The notes beneath the pieces are model-generated. The model was not told the DNA's origin. It saw only the letters and a list, made by a program, of their open reading frames with translations, and did no database searches. A stretch of DNA of 64,000 bases from Streptomyces aurantiacus JA 4570 (GTDB taxonomy: Bacteria; Actinomycetota; Actinomycetes; Streptomycetales; Streptomycetaceae): positions 1 through 64,000 of the forward strand of contig NZ_AOPZ01000017.1 of the NCBI RefSeq assembly GCF_000414115.1. Direction: 5' to 3'. Below, one piece after another: positions 44,667-56,357 of the stretch (position 1 is its first letter; each line of letters opens with the position of its first letter). The position numbers and the translations under genes are program-made.

Positions 44667-45557
44667 ATGAGCACGCTTCCCAAGGTCGCCTGGATCGGAC
44701 TCGGCATCATGGGATCGCCCATGTCCGAGAACCTGATCAAGGCGGGGTACTCCGTCACCGGCTTCACCCTGGAGCAGGACAAGCTGGAGCGGCTCCCGGC
44801 GGCCGGCGGCACCGCCGCCGCGTCGATCGCCGAGGCCGTCAGGGACGCCGACGTCATCGTGACGATGGTGCCCGCCTCGCCGCACGTCGAGGCCATCGCG
44901 TACGGCCCGGACGGCATCCTGGAGAACGCGAGGTCCGGCGCACTCCTTGTCGACATGTCGTCGATCACCCCGCAGACCTCCGTCGACCTGGCCAAGGCCG
45001 CCAAGGACAAGGGCATCCGGGTCCTGGACGCCCCGGTGTCCGGTGGCGAGGCCGGGGCCGTCGAGGCCGTCCTGTCCATCATGGTCGGCGGCGACCAGGC
45101 CGACTTCGACCAGGCCAAGCCGCTGTTCGACGCGCTCGGCAAGACCATCGTGCTGTGCGGCCCGCACGGCTCCGGCCAGACCGTGAAGGCCGCCAACCAG
45201 CTCATCGTCGCCGTCAACATCCAGGCGTGCGCCGAGGCCGTGGTCTTCCTGGAGAAGTCCGGCGTGGACCTGAAGGCGGCCCTGGACGTCCTCAACGGCG
45301 GCCTCGCCGGGTCGACCGTCCTGACCCGCAAGAAGGACAACTTCCTGAGCCGCGACTTCAAGCCGGGCTTCCGCATCGACCTGCACCACAAGGACATGGG
45401 CATCGTCACCGACGCCGCCCGCAACGTCGGCGCCGCCCTGCCCGTCGGCGCCGTGGTCGCCCAGCTCGTCGCCAGCCTGCGCGCGCAGGGCGACGGCGGC
45501 CTCGACCACTCCGCGCTGCTCCGCTCCGTCGAGCGCCTCTCCGGCGCCCAGCTCTGA
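44667..45557 (+). CDS. glxR: 2-hydroxy-3-oxopropionate (tartronate semialdehyde) reductase
   Basis: A 296-residue beta-hydroxyacid dehydrogenase: the N-terminal NAD(P) site WIGLGIMGSPMSENL (9-23), the substrate motif VLDAPVSGGEAGA, the catalytic Lys in SGQTVKAANQLIV and KDMGIVTDAARNVGAALPV. It reduces tartronate semialdehyde to D-glycerate, completing the glycerate pathway after gcl. AGGAGAGG precedes ATG 44667. A large hairpin follows the gene. Confidence 0.94.
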   Translation: MSTLPKVAWIGLGIMGSPMSENLIKAGYSVTGFTLEQDKLERLPAAGGTAAASIAEAVRDADVIVTMVPASPHVEAIAYGPDGILENARSGALLVDMSSITPQTSVDLAKAAKDKGIRVLDAPVSGGEAGAVEAVLSIMVGGDQADFDQAKPLFDALGKTIVLCGPHGSGQTVKAANQLIVAVNIQACAEAVVFLEKSGVDLKAALDVLNGGLAGSTVLTRKKDNFLSRDFKPGFRIDLHHKDMGIVTDAARNVGAALPVGAVVAQLVASLRAQGDGGLDHSALLRSVERLSGAQL

Positions 45558-45603
45558 GCGCGGGCCCGCACCGGGCCTGAAGCTCCCGCACGGAGCCCGA
45601 GAC

Positions 45604-45665
45604 TTCCGGGCCGCGGCGGCGTTGACACCTGTCCTGTCGCGCCCAGACGCCGCCGCGGCCCGGAA
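45604..45665 (+). terminator. Long inverted repeat after glxR
   Basis: A 19-bp perfect inverted repeat (TTCCGGGCCGCGGCGGCGT at 45604-45622 with its complement at 45647-45665) around a 24-nt loop. It separates hyi-glxR from catalase. Confidence 0.8.
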
Positions 45666-45685
45666 CCCCACCCTTCTCCGCAACT

Positions 45686-45726
45686 TCAACAAACTGTTGA
45701 CGCAGCAGCTCAGGGGTCCTTACGCT
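45686..45726 (+). promoter_or_regulatory. Catalase promoter with the uraD-type operator
   Basis: TCAACAAACTGTTGA (45686-45700) overlaps the -35 TTGACG (45697-45702). An 18-bp spacer leads to TACGCT (45721-45726). TTCAACAAACTGTTGACGC is identical to the uraD promoter sequence, including the position of the -35. Confidence 0.8.
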
Positions 45727-45772
45727 CCCCATCACGTCAGCAGCCACAGCACGGAAGGCCGACCCCACCACC

Positions 45773-47230
45773 ATGTCGCAGCGTGTGCTCACGACCGAGT
45801 CCGGCGCTCCTGTCGCCGACAACCAGAACTCCGCCACCGCCGGCGTCGGCGGCCCGCTGCTCCTCCAGGACCAGCACCTGTTGGAGAAGCTCGCCCGCTT
45901 CAACCGTGAGCGCATCCCGGAGCGCGTCGTGCACGCCCGCGGCTCGGGTGCCTACGGCTACTTCGAGGTGACCGACGACGTCACCGCGTACACCTCCGCC
46001 GCCTTCCTCGGCGAGGTCGGCAAGCGCACCGAGACCTTCCTCAGGTTCTCCACGGTGGCCGACAGCCTCGGCGGCGCGGACGCGGTCCGTGACCCGCGCG
46101 GCTTCGCCCTCAAGTTCTATACGGAAGAGGGCAATTACGACCTCGTCGGCAACAACACGCCGGTCTTCTTCATCAAGGACCCGCTGAAGTTCCCCGACTT
46201 CATCCACTCGCAGAAGCGCGACCCGTTCACGGGCAAGCAGGAGCCGGACAACGTCTGGGACTTCTGGGCGCACGCCCCCGAGGCCACGCACCAGGTGACC
46301 TGGCTGATGGGCGACCGCGGCATCCCGGCGTCGTACCGCCACATGAACGGCTACGGCTCGCACACCTACCAGTGGACCAACGCGCAGGGCGACGCCTTCT
46401 TCGTCAAGTACCACTTCAAGACGAACCAGGGCGTCCGCTCCCTGTCCTCCGAGCAGGCCGCCGAGCTCGCGGGCAAGGACCCGAACTCGCACCAGACCGA
46501 CCTGCTCCAGGCCATCGAGCGCGGCGTGAACCCGTCCTGGACCCTGCACGTGCAGATCATGCCGGCGGCGGACGCGGCGAACTACCGCTTCAACCCGTTC
46601 GACCTCACCAAGGTGTGGCCGCACAGCGACTACCCGCTCCAGCGCGTGGGCCGCCTGGTCCTCGACCGCAACCCCGACAACGTCTTCGCCGAGGTCGAGC
46701 AGGCCGCGTTCTCCCCGAACAACTTCGTGCCCGGCATCGGCCCCTCGCCCGACAAGATGCTCCAGGGCCGCCTGTTCGCCTACGCCGACGCGCACCGCTA
46801 CCGCCTGGGCGTCAACCACACCCAGCTCGCCGTGAACGCTCCGAAGGCGACGACCGCGGACAACTACGGCCGCGACGGCCTCATGGCGTCCAACGCCTAC
46901 GGCCGCGACCGCAAGAACTACGAGCCGAACTCGTACGACGGCCCCGCCGAGACCGGCAAGCCGCTGTCGGCCCCGCTGGCCATCAACGGCCACACCGGCA
47001 CGCACGAGGCTCCGGCCCACACCAAGGACGACGACTTCTTCCAGGCGGGCGAGCTGTACCGGCTGATGTCCGAGGAGGAGAAGTCCCGTCTGGTGGCGAA
47101 CATCGCGGGCGGCCTGTCCCAGGTGTCGCGCGACGACGTCATCGAGAAGAACCTCGCCCACTTCCACGCCGCCGACGCCGACTACGGCAAGCGCGTGGAG
47201 GCGGCGGTCCGCGCCCTGCGCGAGGACTGA
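45773..47230 (+). CDS. katA: Monofunctional haem catalase
   Basis: A 485-residue small-subunit (clade 3) catalase: the active-site His in [16 protein letters not shown], the Asn in [12 protein letters not shown], and the proximal haem Tyr in [16 protein letters not shown]. Other conserved parts are [20 protein letters not shown] and [15 protein letters not shown]. It removes H2O2, here probably that made by uricase, since its promoter carries the same 19-bp operator sequence as the uraD-uraH-pucL operon. It is monocistronic between two hairpins. Confidence 0.95.
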   Translation: MSQRVLTTESGAPVADNQNSATAGVGGPLLLQDQHLLEKLARFNRERIPERVVHARGSGAYGYFEVTDDVTAYTSAAFLGEVGKRTETFLRFSTVADSLGGADAVRDPRGFALKFYTEEGNYDLVGNNTPVFFIKDPLKFPDFIHSQKRDPFTGKQEPDNVWDFWAHAPEATHQVTWLMGDRGIPASYRHMNGYGSHTYQWTNAQGDAFFVKYHFKTNQGVRSLSSEQAAELAGKDPNSHQTDLLQAIERGVNPSWTLHVQIMPAADAANYRFNPFDLTKVWPHSDYPLQRVGRLVLDRNPDNVFAEVEQAAFSPNNFVPGIGPSPDKMLQGRLFAYADAHRYRLGVNHTQLAVNAPKATTADNYGRDGLMASNAYGRDRKNYEPNSYDGPAETGKPLSAPLAINGHTGTHEAPAHTKDDDFFQAGELYRLMSEEEKSRLVANIAGGLSQVSRDDVIEKNLAHFHAADADYGKRVEAAVRALRED

Positions 47231-47450
47231 GTTCTTCGAATCCCTGACTGCGCCGGGGACTTGACGGGAGGTCAGTTTCTCGGCGCGGAGACCCGCGCCG
47301 CCGTGGACCCGGATGAGGGGTGGTCCCACGGCGGGCGGGACGACGAGGACCGCGGCGGTTCGTGCGAGCCAGTGCGGTGGTGAAGGTCTCCCGGCACCCT
47401 TTCGACCTGAGGAAGGGCGGCCGGGGACTGTCGCCCGGCCGCCGCGGTCC

Positions 47451-47480
47451 CGCTCTGTTCTGCTCTGTTCCGCTCTGTTC
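47451..47480. repeat. 10-bp tandem repeat, three copies
   Basis: GCTCTGTTC-N units repeat three times without a gap. They lie in the 404-nt gene-free stretch (47231-47634) between catalase and the convergent YdeI-like gene, in which I see only this repeat and the hairpin at 47578. Confidence 0.7.
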
Positions 47481-47577
47481 GGGGCCTCCCCATGGATTCC
47501 GTCCGGCGGCGCGTACGCATGTTCCGCCAGTCGCGCGCCGTCGGACGGCAGCAACTTCCCGACTCAGCAGCAACTCC

Positions 47578-47613
47578 CGAGCCCCCGGGGCGCCCTCGCG
47601 CCCCGGGGGCTCG
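47578..47613. terminator. Hairpin terminator of the YdeI-like gene
   Basis: CGAGCCCCCGGGGCG and its exact complement form a 15-bp stem with a short loop, 22 bp after the stop of the minus-strand gene. Confidence 0.8.
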
Positions 47614-47634
47614 ACGCACTCTCGCCCGCCGGGC

Positions 47635-48213
47635 TCAGCGCACCTTCTCCCCCGCCGCCAGCGCCGCCACCATCCGCTCCAGGCGGGCCGCCCGCGTCCG
47701 TGCCGTCCGGGCCGTCTGCAGGCGCAGGATCACCAGGTACCGGTCCGTCTTGCCGAGGCCGTCGTACGTCCGCCTGGCCCGCGGTTCGGCGTCGAGCGCC
47801 GCCGCGAGGTCGTCCGGGACCGTCGCCTCGGCCTGCGCGTCGTACGCGGCGTCCCAGCGCCCGTCCGCCTTCGCCGCGGCGATCTCGGCGAGGCCGCGCT
47901 CCCGCACACGGCCCTCGGCGATCAGGGCCTCGGCCCGGTCGATGTTCCGCTTCGACCAGGTGCCGCGCGGGCGGCGCGGGGTGATCTTCTGGAGGAAGTA
48001 CGTCTCGTCGAGCCGGCGGCGCTGACCGTCGATCCACCCGAAGCACAGCTCCAGGTCGATCACCTCCTGACCCGCCACGGACGGGACGCCCGACGCCTTC
48101 TTGGCGAGCTTCAGCCAGACGCCGGGGCTGTCCTCGTGATGGGCGTCGAGCCACTCCTCCAGCGCCCGCCGGTCGGCGAACGCGAGGACCGGAAGTCCGT
48201 CGAGCGTGTCCAT
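47635..48213 (-). CDS. YdeI/OmpD-associated family protein
   Basis: A 192-residue protein of the YdeI-like family: LAFADRRALEEWLDAHH, GVWLKLAKK, EVIDLELCFGWIDGQRRRLDETYFLQKITPRRPRGTWSKRN in adjoining motifs, and a C-terminal bacteriocin-protection-like helical region (VPDDLAAALDAEPRARRTYDGL, KTDRYLVILRLQTARTARTRAARLERM in parts). Family members are linked to polymyxin or bacteriocin tolerance in some bacteria, but no biochemical function is set. ATG 48213. Confidence 0.85.
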   Translation of the reverse strand: MDTLDGLPVLAFADRRALEEWLDAHHEDSPGVWLKLAKKASGVPSVAGQEVIDLELCFGWIDGQRRRLDETYFLQKITPRRPRGTWSKRNIDRAEALIAEGRVRERGLAEIAAAKADGRWDAAYDAQAEATVPDDLAAALDAEPRARRTYDGLGKTDRYLVILRLQTARTARTRAARLERMVAALAAGEKVR

Positions 48214-48365
48214 GGGAAAACTCCTTCGGTCCGTGCGTCACCTCGCGCCACGGTATCCGCCCACCCGCCTCCTGCCACGGTGTACGTCCCTCTCCCCCGC
48301 GCGACGGAGACGGACCGGCGCGGGAGCTGACGATCTCCTCGCGGCCGGGCGGAAGAGTAAGTGCC

Positions 48366-48905
48366 ATGACGACGACCGCAGTTCAGACGCCCGCAGTTCA
48401 GACACCCTCTGTCCACGAGAGGCACGTCCCCCGCTGGGCCGAGCGCGTCGCGCACCTCATCCCGCTCGTCCTGCTCCCGCAGTGCCTGTGGCGGCTGCCC
48501 TTCGCCTTCGGGTTCGACATGGGCACGGACAACGGCTCGATCGGCAGCCTGTGGATCTCCGTGCCGTACATCTTCGGGCTGAGCCTGCTCACCGAGGCCC
48601 TCGCGCTGCTGAGCTTCGGTCTGGTGCGGGGGTGGGGCGAGGTGGTGCCTTCCTGGGTCCCGCTCCTGGGCGGACGGCGGGTGCGCCCCGTGGCCGCGCT
48701 GATCCCCGCGACGCTCGGCGGCCTGGGCGCGACGGCCCTGTTCGGGCCCTTCACCTTCGCCGCCCTCGGCTTCGTGTCCCTCGACGGGTTCGACAACGGA
48801 GCCTGGGAGTTCCTGTTCCGGGCCTGCGTCCTGCCGGCCGGTCTGTGGGGCCCGCTGGTCCTCGCCCTGGCCGTCCACTACTCCGTACGCCGCCGCCGGC
48901 CCTGA
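48366..48905 (+). CDS. Four-helix membrane protein of unknown function
   Basis: A 179-residue integral membrane protein with four hydrophobic segments (LIPLVLLPQCLWRLPFAF, LWISVPYIFGLSLLTEALALL, LIPATLGGLGATALFGPFTF and LPAGLWGPLVLALAVHYSV) and a short basic C-terminus. I recognise no family name. Its start region is Val/Gln/Thr repeat-rich (TAVQTPAVQTPSV, from a 12-bp tandem repeat). Confidence 0.7.
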   Translation: MTTTAVQTPAVQTPSVHERHVPRWAERVAHLIPLVLLPQCLWRLPFAFGFDMGTDNGSIGSLWISVPYIFGLSLLTEALALLSFGLVRGWGEVVPSWVPLLGGRRVRPVAALIPATLGGLGATALFGPFTFAALGFVSLDGFDNGAWEFLFRACVLPAGLWGPLVLALAVHYSVRRRRP

Positions 48906-48915
48906 GCACCGGGAA

Positions 48916-48952
48916 GGCCCCCGTCCCGGAGCTGAACTCCGGGGCGGGGGCC
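48916..48952. terminator. Bidirectional hairpin between membrane protein and gcl
   Basis: GGCCCCCGTCCCGGAG (48916-48931) pairs with CTCCGGGGCGGGGGCC (48937-48952), 16 bp with a single G-T mismatch, between convergent genes. Confidence 0.8.
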
Positions 48953-48987
48953 TCCCGTTGGGGCACGCCGTGAACGGCTGGGACGTA

Positions 48988-50775
<1,788 letters not shown>

Positions 50776-50879
50776 TGAGTTCTCCTGCTTCGGCTGGCGA
50801 ATTCTGGCTCCCGTCGCGCCCCGCGGTGAGCTGTGAATTCCGGTCCTGCTTCCGCGCCGTGGCCCGCCTCGCGGGCAAC

Positions 50880-50946
50880 TTCCACATTGCGGAAATTATG
50901 TTCTGCTATATGGAAGCAATGTAGGCGGGTGCGGGAGGGCCGTCAA
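50880..50946 (-). promoter_or_regulatory. gcl promoter with tandem TTCC...GGAA operators
   Basis: On the minus strand TTGACG (50941-50946), 17 bp, TACATT (50918-50923). Two bases later TTCCATATAGCAGAA (50901-50915), 6 bp, then TTCCGCAATGTGGAA (50880-50894). The two 15-mers differ from those at hyi at only two positions each and have the same 6-bp gap. Confidence 0.85.
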
Positions 50947-51108
50947 GGGATCCCGGGGCGTCCTCCAGCTCAAAATGGCGTATCGGGATGGCCGCTTTCG
51001 TACGACGATGGCCCCGGCGGGCCGACGGCCGGGGATGGCCGGAAGTCCGCTCGGGGCCGCGGGGCGCGGCCCGGCGGCGACGGAGCGCACAGGGCGGCGG
51101 TGGAAGCG

Positions 51109-51777
51109 ATGACGGCGGACGGCGTCCTGGTGCGGTGCCCGGTGTGCCGCCACGAACAGGCATACGCTCCCCCGGCGTTCCCCTGCGTCTGCGGCGCCCC
51201 CGTCGTCCCGCCGGTCACGCACGGCGCCGCGATCCCGCTGACCCACCGGACGCGGGCGGACGCCTGGGTGACGGTGCGCTGCGGCGCCTGCGGGCGGGCG
51301 GCGGACTGGCCCCGGCCGGAGCTGGGGTGCGCGTGCGGGACGGTGCTGCGGGTGCCGGTGGCCCAGGACGGCGCGGCGCCCGCGCCCCGGGCCGCGTTCC
51401 GCCCCCTGCCCGTCCGCGACGCCCGCGACGCGGTGACCACGGCGGCCCTGTTCCTGCGCTGGCTCGGCTACGAGGACGTGCGCGACGCGGGCCCCGACGA
51501 GGAGCGCCCGCCGTCGGGCACCCGGCTCACCGCGCTCGGTGTGGTGGCGCAGGTCGAGCCGACCGTACGGCACGCCTCACTGCGGGACGTCGAGTGCGCC
51601 TGGCTGACGGCCATGACGCGCTCCGCGACCTGCGTGTGCTTCGCCCTGTGCGACTTCACACCCCTGGCCCGCGCCCGCGCAGACGAGCTGAAGGTGGCCC
51701 TGTTCCGCATAGACCTGTCGGGCACGCCGGAGCCGCTGAACGCCGCGGCGGACGAACTGACGGCAACAGGCGCGTAG
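51109..51777 (+). CDS. Zinc-ribbon protein with Mrr-like (restriction endonuclease fold) C-terminus
   Basis: A 222-residue protein. Two N-terminal CxxC/CxC zinc-ribbon-like units (RCPVCRHEQAYAPPAFPCVCG and RCGACGR...LGCACG, about 7-75) are followed by a domain reminiscent of Mrr-type endonucleases: AVTTAALFLRWLGYEDVRDAG, VVAQVEPTVRHASLRDVE and CVCFALCDFTPLARARADELKVALFRID in parts. In active Mrr enzymes the central motif is Q-x-K; here it is Q-V-E, so catalysis may be lost. ATG 51109 or GTG 51100. Neither a methylase nor a specificity gene is adjacent. Assignment is from pattern only. Confidence 0.6.
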   Translation: MTADGVLVRCPVCRHEQAYAPPAFPCVCGAPVVPPVTHGAAIPLTHRTRADAWVTVRCGACGRAADWPRPELGCACGTVLRVPVAQDGAAPAPRAAFRPLPVRDARDAVTTAALFLRWLGYEDVRDAGPDEERPPSGTRLTALGVVAQVEPTVRHASLRDVECAWLTAMTRSATCVCFALCDFTPLARARADELKVALFRIDLSGTPEPLNAAADELTATGA

Positions 51778-51860
51778 CGAGGAAGGGCGGGCGGGTGGGT
51801 GGGGAAATCCGCCGCGCAGCGGCGGCACTGAACCCGCTCACCGGGGCCCGCGGCCCAACC

Positions 51861-53519
51861 TCAGCCGAACCGCTCCCGCAGCTCCACCTTCCGCACCTTC
51901 CCCGACACCGTCATCGGAAAGCTCTCCAGGATCCGCAGCCCAGCCGGGATCTTGTAGTGGGCGAGCTGCCCCGCGCAGAAGCCCCGCAGTTCCTCCAGCG
52001 TCAGCGTGTCCCCCGCGTCCCGCAGGATGACGCAGGCCAGCGGTACCTCGCCGTACCGCTCGTCGGGCACGCCGACGACCTGCACGTCGGCGATCTTCGG
52101 GTGGCCGTACAGGAACTCCTCGATCTCGCGCGGATAGACGTTCTCGCCACCCCGGATGATCATGTCCTTGATGCGTCCGACGATCCGGACGTACCCGTCG
52201 TCCCGCATGACCGCGAGGTCGCCCGTGTGCATCCAGCGCCCGGAGTCGATGACCTCGGCGGTCCGCTCCGGGTCCTCCCAGTAGCCGAGCATCACGCTGT
52301 ACCCGCGTGTGCACAGCTCGCCGGACTCCCCGCGCGGCAGCGTCACCCCGCTCACCGGGTCGACGACCTTGACCTCGATGTGCGGCAGGACCCGCCCCAC
52401 GGTGCCGGTGCGGCGCTCCAGGTCGTCGTCCATCCGGGTCTGGAGGGAGACGGGCGAGGTCTCGGTCATGCCGTAGCAGATGGAGACCTCCTCCATGTGC
52501 ATCTCGGCGACGACCCGCTTCATGACCTCGACGGGGCACGGCGACCCGGCCATGATCCCGGTCCGCAGCGTCGACAGGTCGTACGTCGCGAAGTCGGCGA
52601 GGTTCAGCTCGGCGATGAACATGGTGGGCACGCCGTACAGCGACGTGCACTGCTCGCGCTCCACGGCGTGCAGCGTGGCCACCGGGTCGAACGCCGGCGC
52701 CGGGATCACGACGCACGCGCCGTGCGAGGTGGCGCCGAGGTTGCCCATGACCATGCCGAAGCAGTGGTAGAAGGGCACCGGCAGGCACACCCGGTCCTGC
52801 TCGCCGTAGCCGATGGTGCGCCCCACCCAGTACCCGTTGTTGAGGATGTTGTGGTGGGAGAGCGTGGCGCCCTTCGGGAAGCCCGTGGTCCCCGAGGTGT
52901 ACTGGATGTTGACCGGGTCGTCACAGCTCAACTCGGCCTCGCGGGCCGCGAGTTCACTGTCACTGACGGACCGCGCCGCGTCGAGCAGCGCGTCCCAGGA
53001 CCCGTCCTCGATGTAGTGCACGGCCCGCAGCGCCGGGCACTCGCCCCGGACCTCGTCGACCATCGCGCGGTAGTCGCTGGTCTTGTGCCGCTGGGTGGCG
53101 ACGAGCAGCGAGATACCCGACTGCTTCAGGACGTACGCCAACTCGTGTGCCCGGTAGGCCGGGTTGATGTTCACCATGATGGCGCCGACGCGCGCGGTGG
53201 CGTACTGCACCAGGACCCACTCGGCGCAGTTCACGGCCCAGATGCCGACCCGGTCGCCCTTGCCGACGCCCGAGCCGATGAGCCCGCGCGCCAACTGGCG
53301 GACGGCGGAGCCGAATTCGGCGTACGTCCAGCGGGTGCCCGCGGCGATGTCGACGAGGGCGTCCCGGTCCGGCCAGGCGGCGACGGCCCGGTCGAGGTTC
53401 TGCCCGATGGTGTCACCGAGCAGGGGTGTCCTGCTGGTGCCGTGGGCGTACGAAAGGGCGGCGGCGCCGGGCGCGCCCTCGGAACCGACCGGACCCACCG
53501 GACCCGCCGTCGTGCTCAC
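51861..53519 (-). CDS. Acyl-CoA ligase (AMP-binding, FadD-like)
   Basis: A 552-residue ANL-family ligase. The P-loop is [18 protein letters not shown], followed by [43 protein letters not shown] in parts, the hinge [22 protein letters not shown] in parts, and the catalytic Lys in [14 protein letters not shown]. It activates a carboxylic acid as acyl-AMP and acyl-CoA; the acid is probably a fatty acid. Its GTG overlaps the stop of the upstream ligase gene (GTGA), so the two are coupled. Confidence 0.92.
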   Translation of the reverse strand: MSTTAGPVGPVGSEGAPGAAALSYAHGTSRTPLLGDTIGQNLDRAVAAWPDRDALVDIAAGTRWTYAEFGSAVRQLARGLIGSGVGKGDRVGIWAVNCAEWVLVQYATARVGAIMVNINPAYRAHELAYVLKQSGISLLVATQRHKTSDYRAMVDEVRGECPALRAVHYIEDGSWDALLDAARSVSDSELAAREAELSCDDPVNIQYTSGTTGFPKGATLSHHNILNNGYWVGRTIGYGEQDRVCLPVPFYHCFGMVMGNLGATSHGACVVIPAPAFDPVATLHAVEREQCTSLYGVPTMFIAELNLADFATYDLSTLRTGIMAGSPCPVEVMKRVVAEMHMEEVSICYGMTETSPVSLQTRMDDDLERRTGTVGRVLPHIEVKVVDPVSGVTLPRGESGELCTRGYSVMLGYWEDPERTAEVIDSGRWMHTGDLAVMRDDGYVRIVGRIKDMIIRGGENVYPREIEEFLYGHPKIADVQVVGVPDERYGEVPLACVILRDAGDTLTLEELRGFCAGQLAHYKIPAGLRILESFPMTVSGKVRKVELRERFG

Positions 53520-55225
53520 CGGAAGTCCTCCTCGCGGTACTCCGCGTCCGACCCCTTGACCGTCGCCTCCCGCAGCTCGATGCGGCGGATCTTGCCGGAC
53601 ACCGTCTTGGGCAGCGCGCCGAACTCCAGGCGGCGTACGCGTTTGTACGGGGCGAGCACCGCCCGCGAGTGCTCGAACAGCAACTTCGCGGTGTCGGGCC
53701 CGGGTTGGTGGCCCTCGGCGAGCACCACGTACGCCTCGGGCACGGCGAGGCGCACCGGGTCCGGGGCGGGCACGACCGCCGCCTCGGCCACCGCTTCGTG
53801 TTCGAGCAGCGCGCTCTCCAGCTCGAAGGGCGAGATCTTGTAGTCGGACGCCTTGAAGACATCGTCCGATCTGCCCACATAGGTGAGGTATCCATCGGCG
53901 TCGCGGGCGCCGATGTCGCCGGTGCGGTAGTAGCCGCCCGCCATGGCCTCTGCGGTGCGCTCCGGGTCGCCGTGGTAGCCGGTCATCAGGCCGACGGGGG
54001 CGGCGGACAGGTCGAGCGCGATCTCGCCCTCGGCGGCGCCGGGTTCGCCCGTCACCGGGTCGAGCAGTGCGACACGGAAGCCGGGCGTGGGCCGCCCCAT
54101 GGAGCCGGGCTTCAGCTCCTGGCCGGGGGTGTTGGCGACCTGGACGGCCGTCTCGGTCTGCCCGAAGCCGTCCCGGATGGTCACCCCCCAGTCGCGCCGC
54201 ACCTGCTCGATGACCTCGGGGTTCAGCGGCTCACCGGCGGCGACGACCTCGCGCGGCGGCGCCTGGAGCTGGGTGAGGTCGGCCTGGATGAGCATGCGCC
54301 ACACGGTGGGCGGCGCGCAGAAGCTGGTGACGCCCGCCCGGTCCATCTCGGCCATCAGGCGGCCGGCGTCGAAGCGCGTGTAGTTGTGGATGAAGACGGT
54401 CGCCTCCGCGTTCCACGGCGCGAACAGGTTCGACCAGGCGTGCTTGGCCCAGCCCGGCGAGGAGATGTTCAGATGCACGTCGCCGGGCTTGAGACCGATC
54501 CAGTACATGGTCGCCAAGTGGCCCACGGGGTACGACACATGGGTGTGCTCGACGAGCTTGGGGCGGGCGGTCGTGCCGGACGTGAAGTACAGCATGAGGG
54601 GGTCGTCGGCGCGGGTGACGCCGTCGGGCGTGAAGTCCTCCGGGGCGGTGTCGACGCCCTCGTACCGGATCCACTCCGCGGACGGCGCGTCAGGTGTCCC
54701 GGTCGCGGGGGCGCCGACCACGATCCGGGTGTACTCCCCCGGGACGTCGTCGAACTTCGCGGTGTCCTCGGCGCGCACCACGACGTGCCGGGCCCGGCCG
54801 CGCTCGATGCGGTCGCGCAGATCGGCGGCGCCGAGCAGCGGCGTCGCCGGGATCACCACGGCGCGCAGCTTCATCGCGGCGAGCGCGACCTCCCACAGTT
54901 CGACCTGGTTGCCGAGCATCACGACGACGCGGTCCCCGGCGCCGACGCCCAGCGCGCGCAGCCAGTTGGCGGCCCGCGCGGAGCGCCGCGCGAGCCCCGC
55001 GAAGGACCGCCGGGTCTCGGTGCCGTCCTCCTCGACGATGTGCAGTGCCGTGCGGTCGTTGCCGTCGGCGATCGCGTCGAACCAGTCGAGGGCCCAGTTG
55101 AAGGTCGCGGGCCGCGGCCAGGCGAAGCCCTCGTACGCGGCCGTGTAGTCCTCCCGGTGGCGCAGCAGGAAGTCCCGTGCCGCACGGAAGTCCTCCGTGC
55201 GGCCGCCCGTTCCGGTCGCCGTCAT
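53516..55225 (-). CDS. Acyl-CoA synthetase (medium-chain/MACS-like, AMP-binding)
   Basis: A 569-residue ANL-family ligase closer to the acetyl/medium-chain acyl-CoA synthetases: [21 protein letters not shown]-loop [71 protein letters not shown] in parts, and the catalytic Lys in [15 protein letters not shown] 55225 is set by GAGGAG. It is the first gene of a two-ligase operon, and the divergent GAF-LuxR gene at 55382 could be its regulator. Natural substrates are not known. Confidence 0.92.
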   Translation of the reverse strand: MTATGTGGRTEDFRAARDFLLRHREDYTAAYEGFAWPRPATFNWALDWFDAIADGNDRTALHIVEEDGTETRRSFAGLARRSARAANWLRALGVGAGDRVVVMLGNQVELWEVALAAMKLRAVVIPATPLLGAADLRDRIERGRARHVVVRAEDTAKFDDVPGEYTRIVVGAPATGTPDAPSAEWIRYEGVDTAPEDFTPDGVTRADDPLMLYFTSGTTARPKLVEHTHVSYPVGHLATMYWIGLKPGDVHLNISSPGWAKHAWSNLFAPWNAEATVFIHNYTRFDAGRLMAEMDRAGVTSFCAPPTVWRMLIQADLTQLQAPPREVVAAGEPLNPEVIEQVRRDWGVTIRDGFGQTETAVQVANTPGQELKPGSMGRPTPGFRVALLDPVTGEPGAAEGEIALDLSAAPVGLMTGYHGDPERTAEAMAGGYYRTGDIGARDADGYLTYVGRSDDVFKASDYKISPFELESALLEHEAVAEAAVVPAPDPVRLAVPEAYVVLAEGHQPGPDTAKLLFEHSRAVLAPYKRVRRLEFGALPKTVSGKIRRIELREATVKGSDAEYREEDFR

Positions 55226-55381
55226 CTGCGCTCCTCGCATTCCGCGTGACCCCGCTCGTCCGTACCATCGTGTAATTCGTGATGCAGGTCTCACTACCCC
55301 CGGACGGGGGTGGTGTCCCGCGCGGGGCAGGACCTGTCTTGTGGATCAGGCCCTGGGGCCGGGAGCTGAAGGGGCGCGCGC

Positions 55382-56293
55382 GTGACGGCTGCGGACGGCG
55401 GCGAGACGGCGGACGTACGGGCCGCGCTGCTGCGGCTGCGCCGCGGGACGGGGCTGCCCGTGGCCTTCGGCGGGCTCGTGACCGGCGCGGACGGCGCCTC
55501 GCGGGTGCGGATCGCCGAGCTGAGCGGCACGGCGACGCGCTCCCTGAACGGCCTCGCGATCTTCGCGGGCCACGGGCTCGGCGGCAAGGCCGTCGCCCTC
55601 GCCCGGCCGTGCGCCGTCACGGACTACAGCACGTCCCGGCAGATCAGCCACGAGTACGACGCCGCCGTCGAGCCCGAGGGCCTGCGGGCGGTGCTCGCGG
55701 TGCCGCTGGTGGTACGCCGCCGGGTGCGCGGCCTGCTGTACGGCGCCCTGCGCACCGCGCTTCCGCTCGGCGACCGGGCGCTCGCCGCGGCCGTCGAGGC
55801 CGCCCGGGACGTGGAGCAGGCACTCGTCGTCAGGGACGAGGCGGCCGCGCTCGCGGCGGCGGCCCGGGAGGCGGTCGCGGAGCTGCCCCCGCGGCGGTAC
55901 GGCTCCGGGGACGCGGCGTGGGAGCGGGTGCGGGAGGCCCACGGGGCGCTGCGGGCGCTGGCCCCACGGATCGGTGATCCCGCGCTGCGGGAGGAACTGC
56001 TCGCGGTGAGCGACATGTTGACGGCGGCGTCGGCTGCGGCGGTCGCGTCGGCTGTCGGCGTCGTGGCCGGGGTCGGCGGCTCCGGCTCCCGCTCCGGGGT
56101 CCGTCTCGCCCCGCGCGAGCTGGACGTGCTCGCCTGCCTGGCCGGCGGCGCCACCAACGCGGCGGCCGCGCGGCGCCTCGGCCTGCGCCCGGAGACGGTG
56201 AAGAGCTACCTGCGGTCGGCCATGCGGAAGCTCGGCGCGCACACGCGCTGGGAGGCGGTGGTGGCGGCACGGCGGGCGGGGTTGCTGCCGTAG
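55382..56293 (+). CDS. GAF-domain LuxR-type regulator
   Basis: A 303-residue regulator. An N-terminal GAF-like sensor (LPVAFGGLVTGADGASRVRIAEL through AVLAVPLVVRRRVRGLLYGALR, about 20-130) is followed by a helical linker and a C-terminal LuxR HTH (LAPRELDVLACLAGGATNAAAARRLGLRPETVKSYLRSAMRKLGAHTRWEAV in adjoining motifs, about 240-295). It diverges from the acyl-CoA ligase operon, the common arrangement of a pathway-specific activator. Confidence 0.88.
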   Translation: MTAADGGETADVRAALLRLRRGTGLPVAFGGLVTGADGASRVRIAELSGTATRSLNGLAIFAGHGLGGKAVALARPCAVTDYSTSRQISHEYDAAVEPEGLRAVLAVPLVVRRRVRGLLYGALRTALPLGDRALAAAVEAARDVEQALVVRDEAAALAAAAREAVAELPPRRYGSGDAAWERVREAHGALRALAPRIGDPALREELLAVSDMLTAASAAAVASAVGVVAGVGGSGSRSGVRLAPRELDVLACLAGGATNAAAARRLGLRPETVKSYLRSAMRKLGAHTRWEAVVAARRAGLLP

Positions 56294-56357
56294 CGGGCCC
56301 GGGGCCTTGTTCAATGACCGCACACAGCGCACCTAGGGGATGGGGGGTGGGACCCGC

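Noticed and set aside
51109..51777. A restriction-modification system
   Set aside because: No methylase or specificity gene is next to it, and the presumed catalytic Lys is replaced by Glu.
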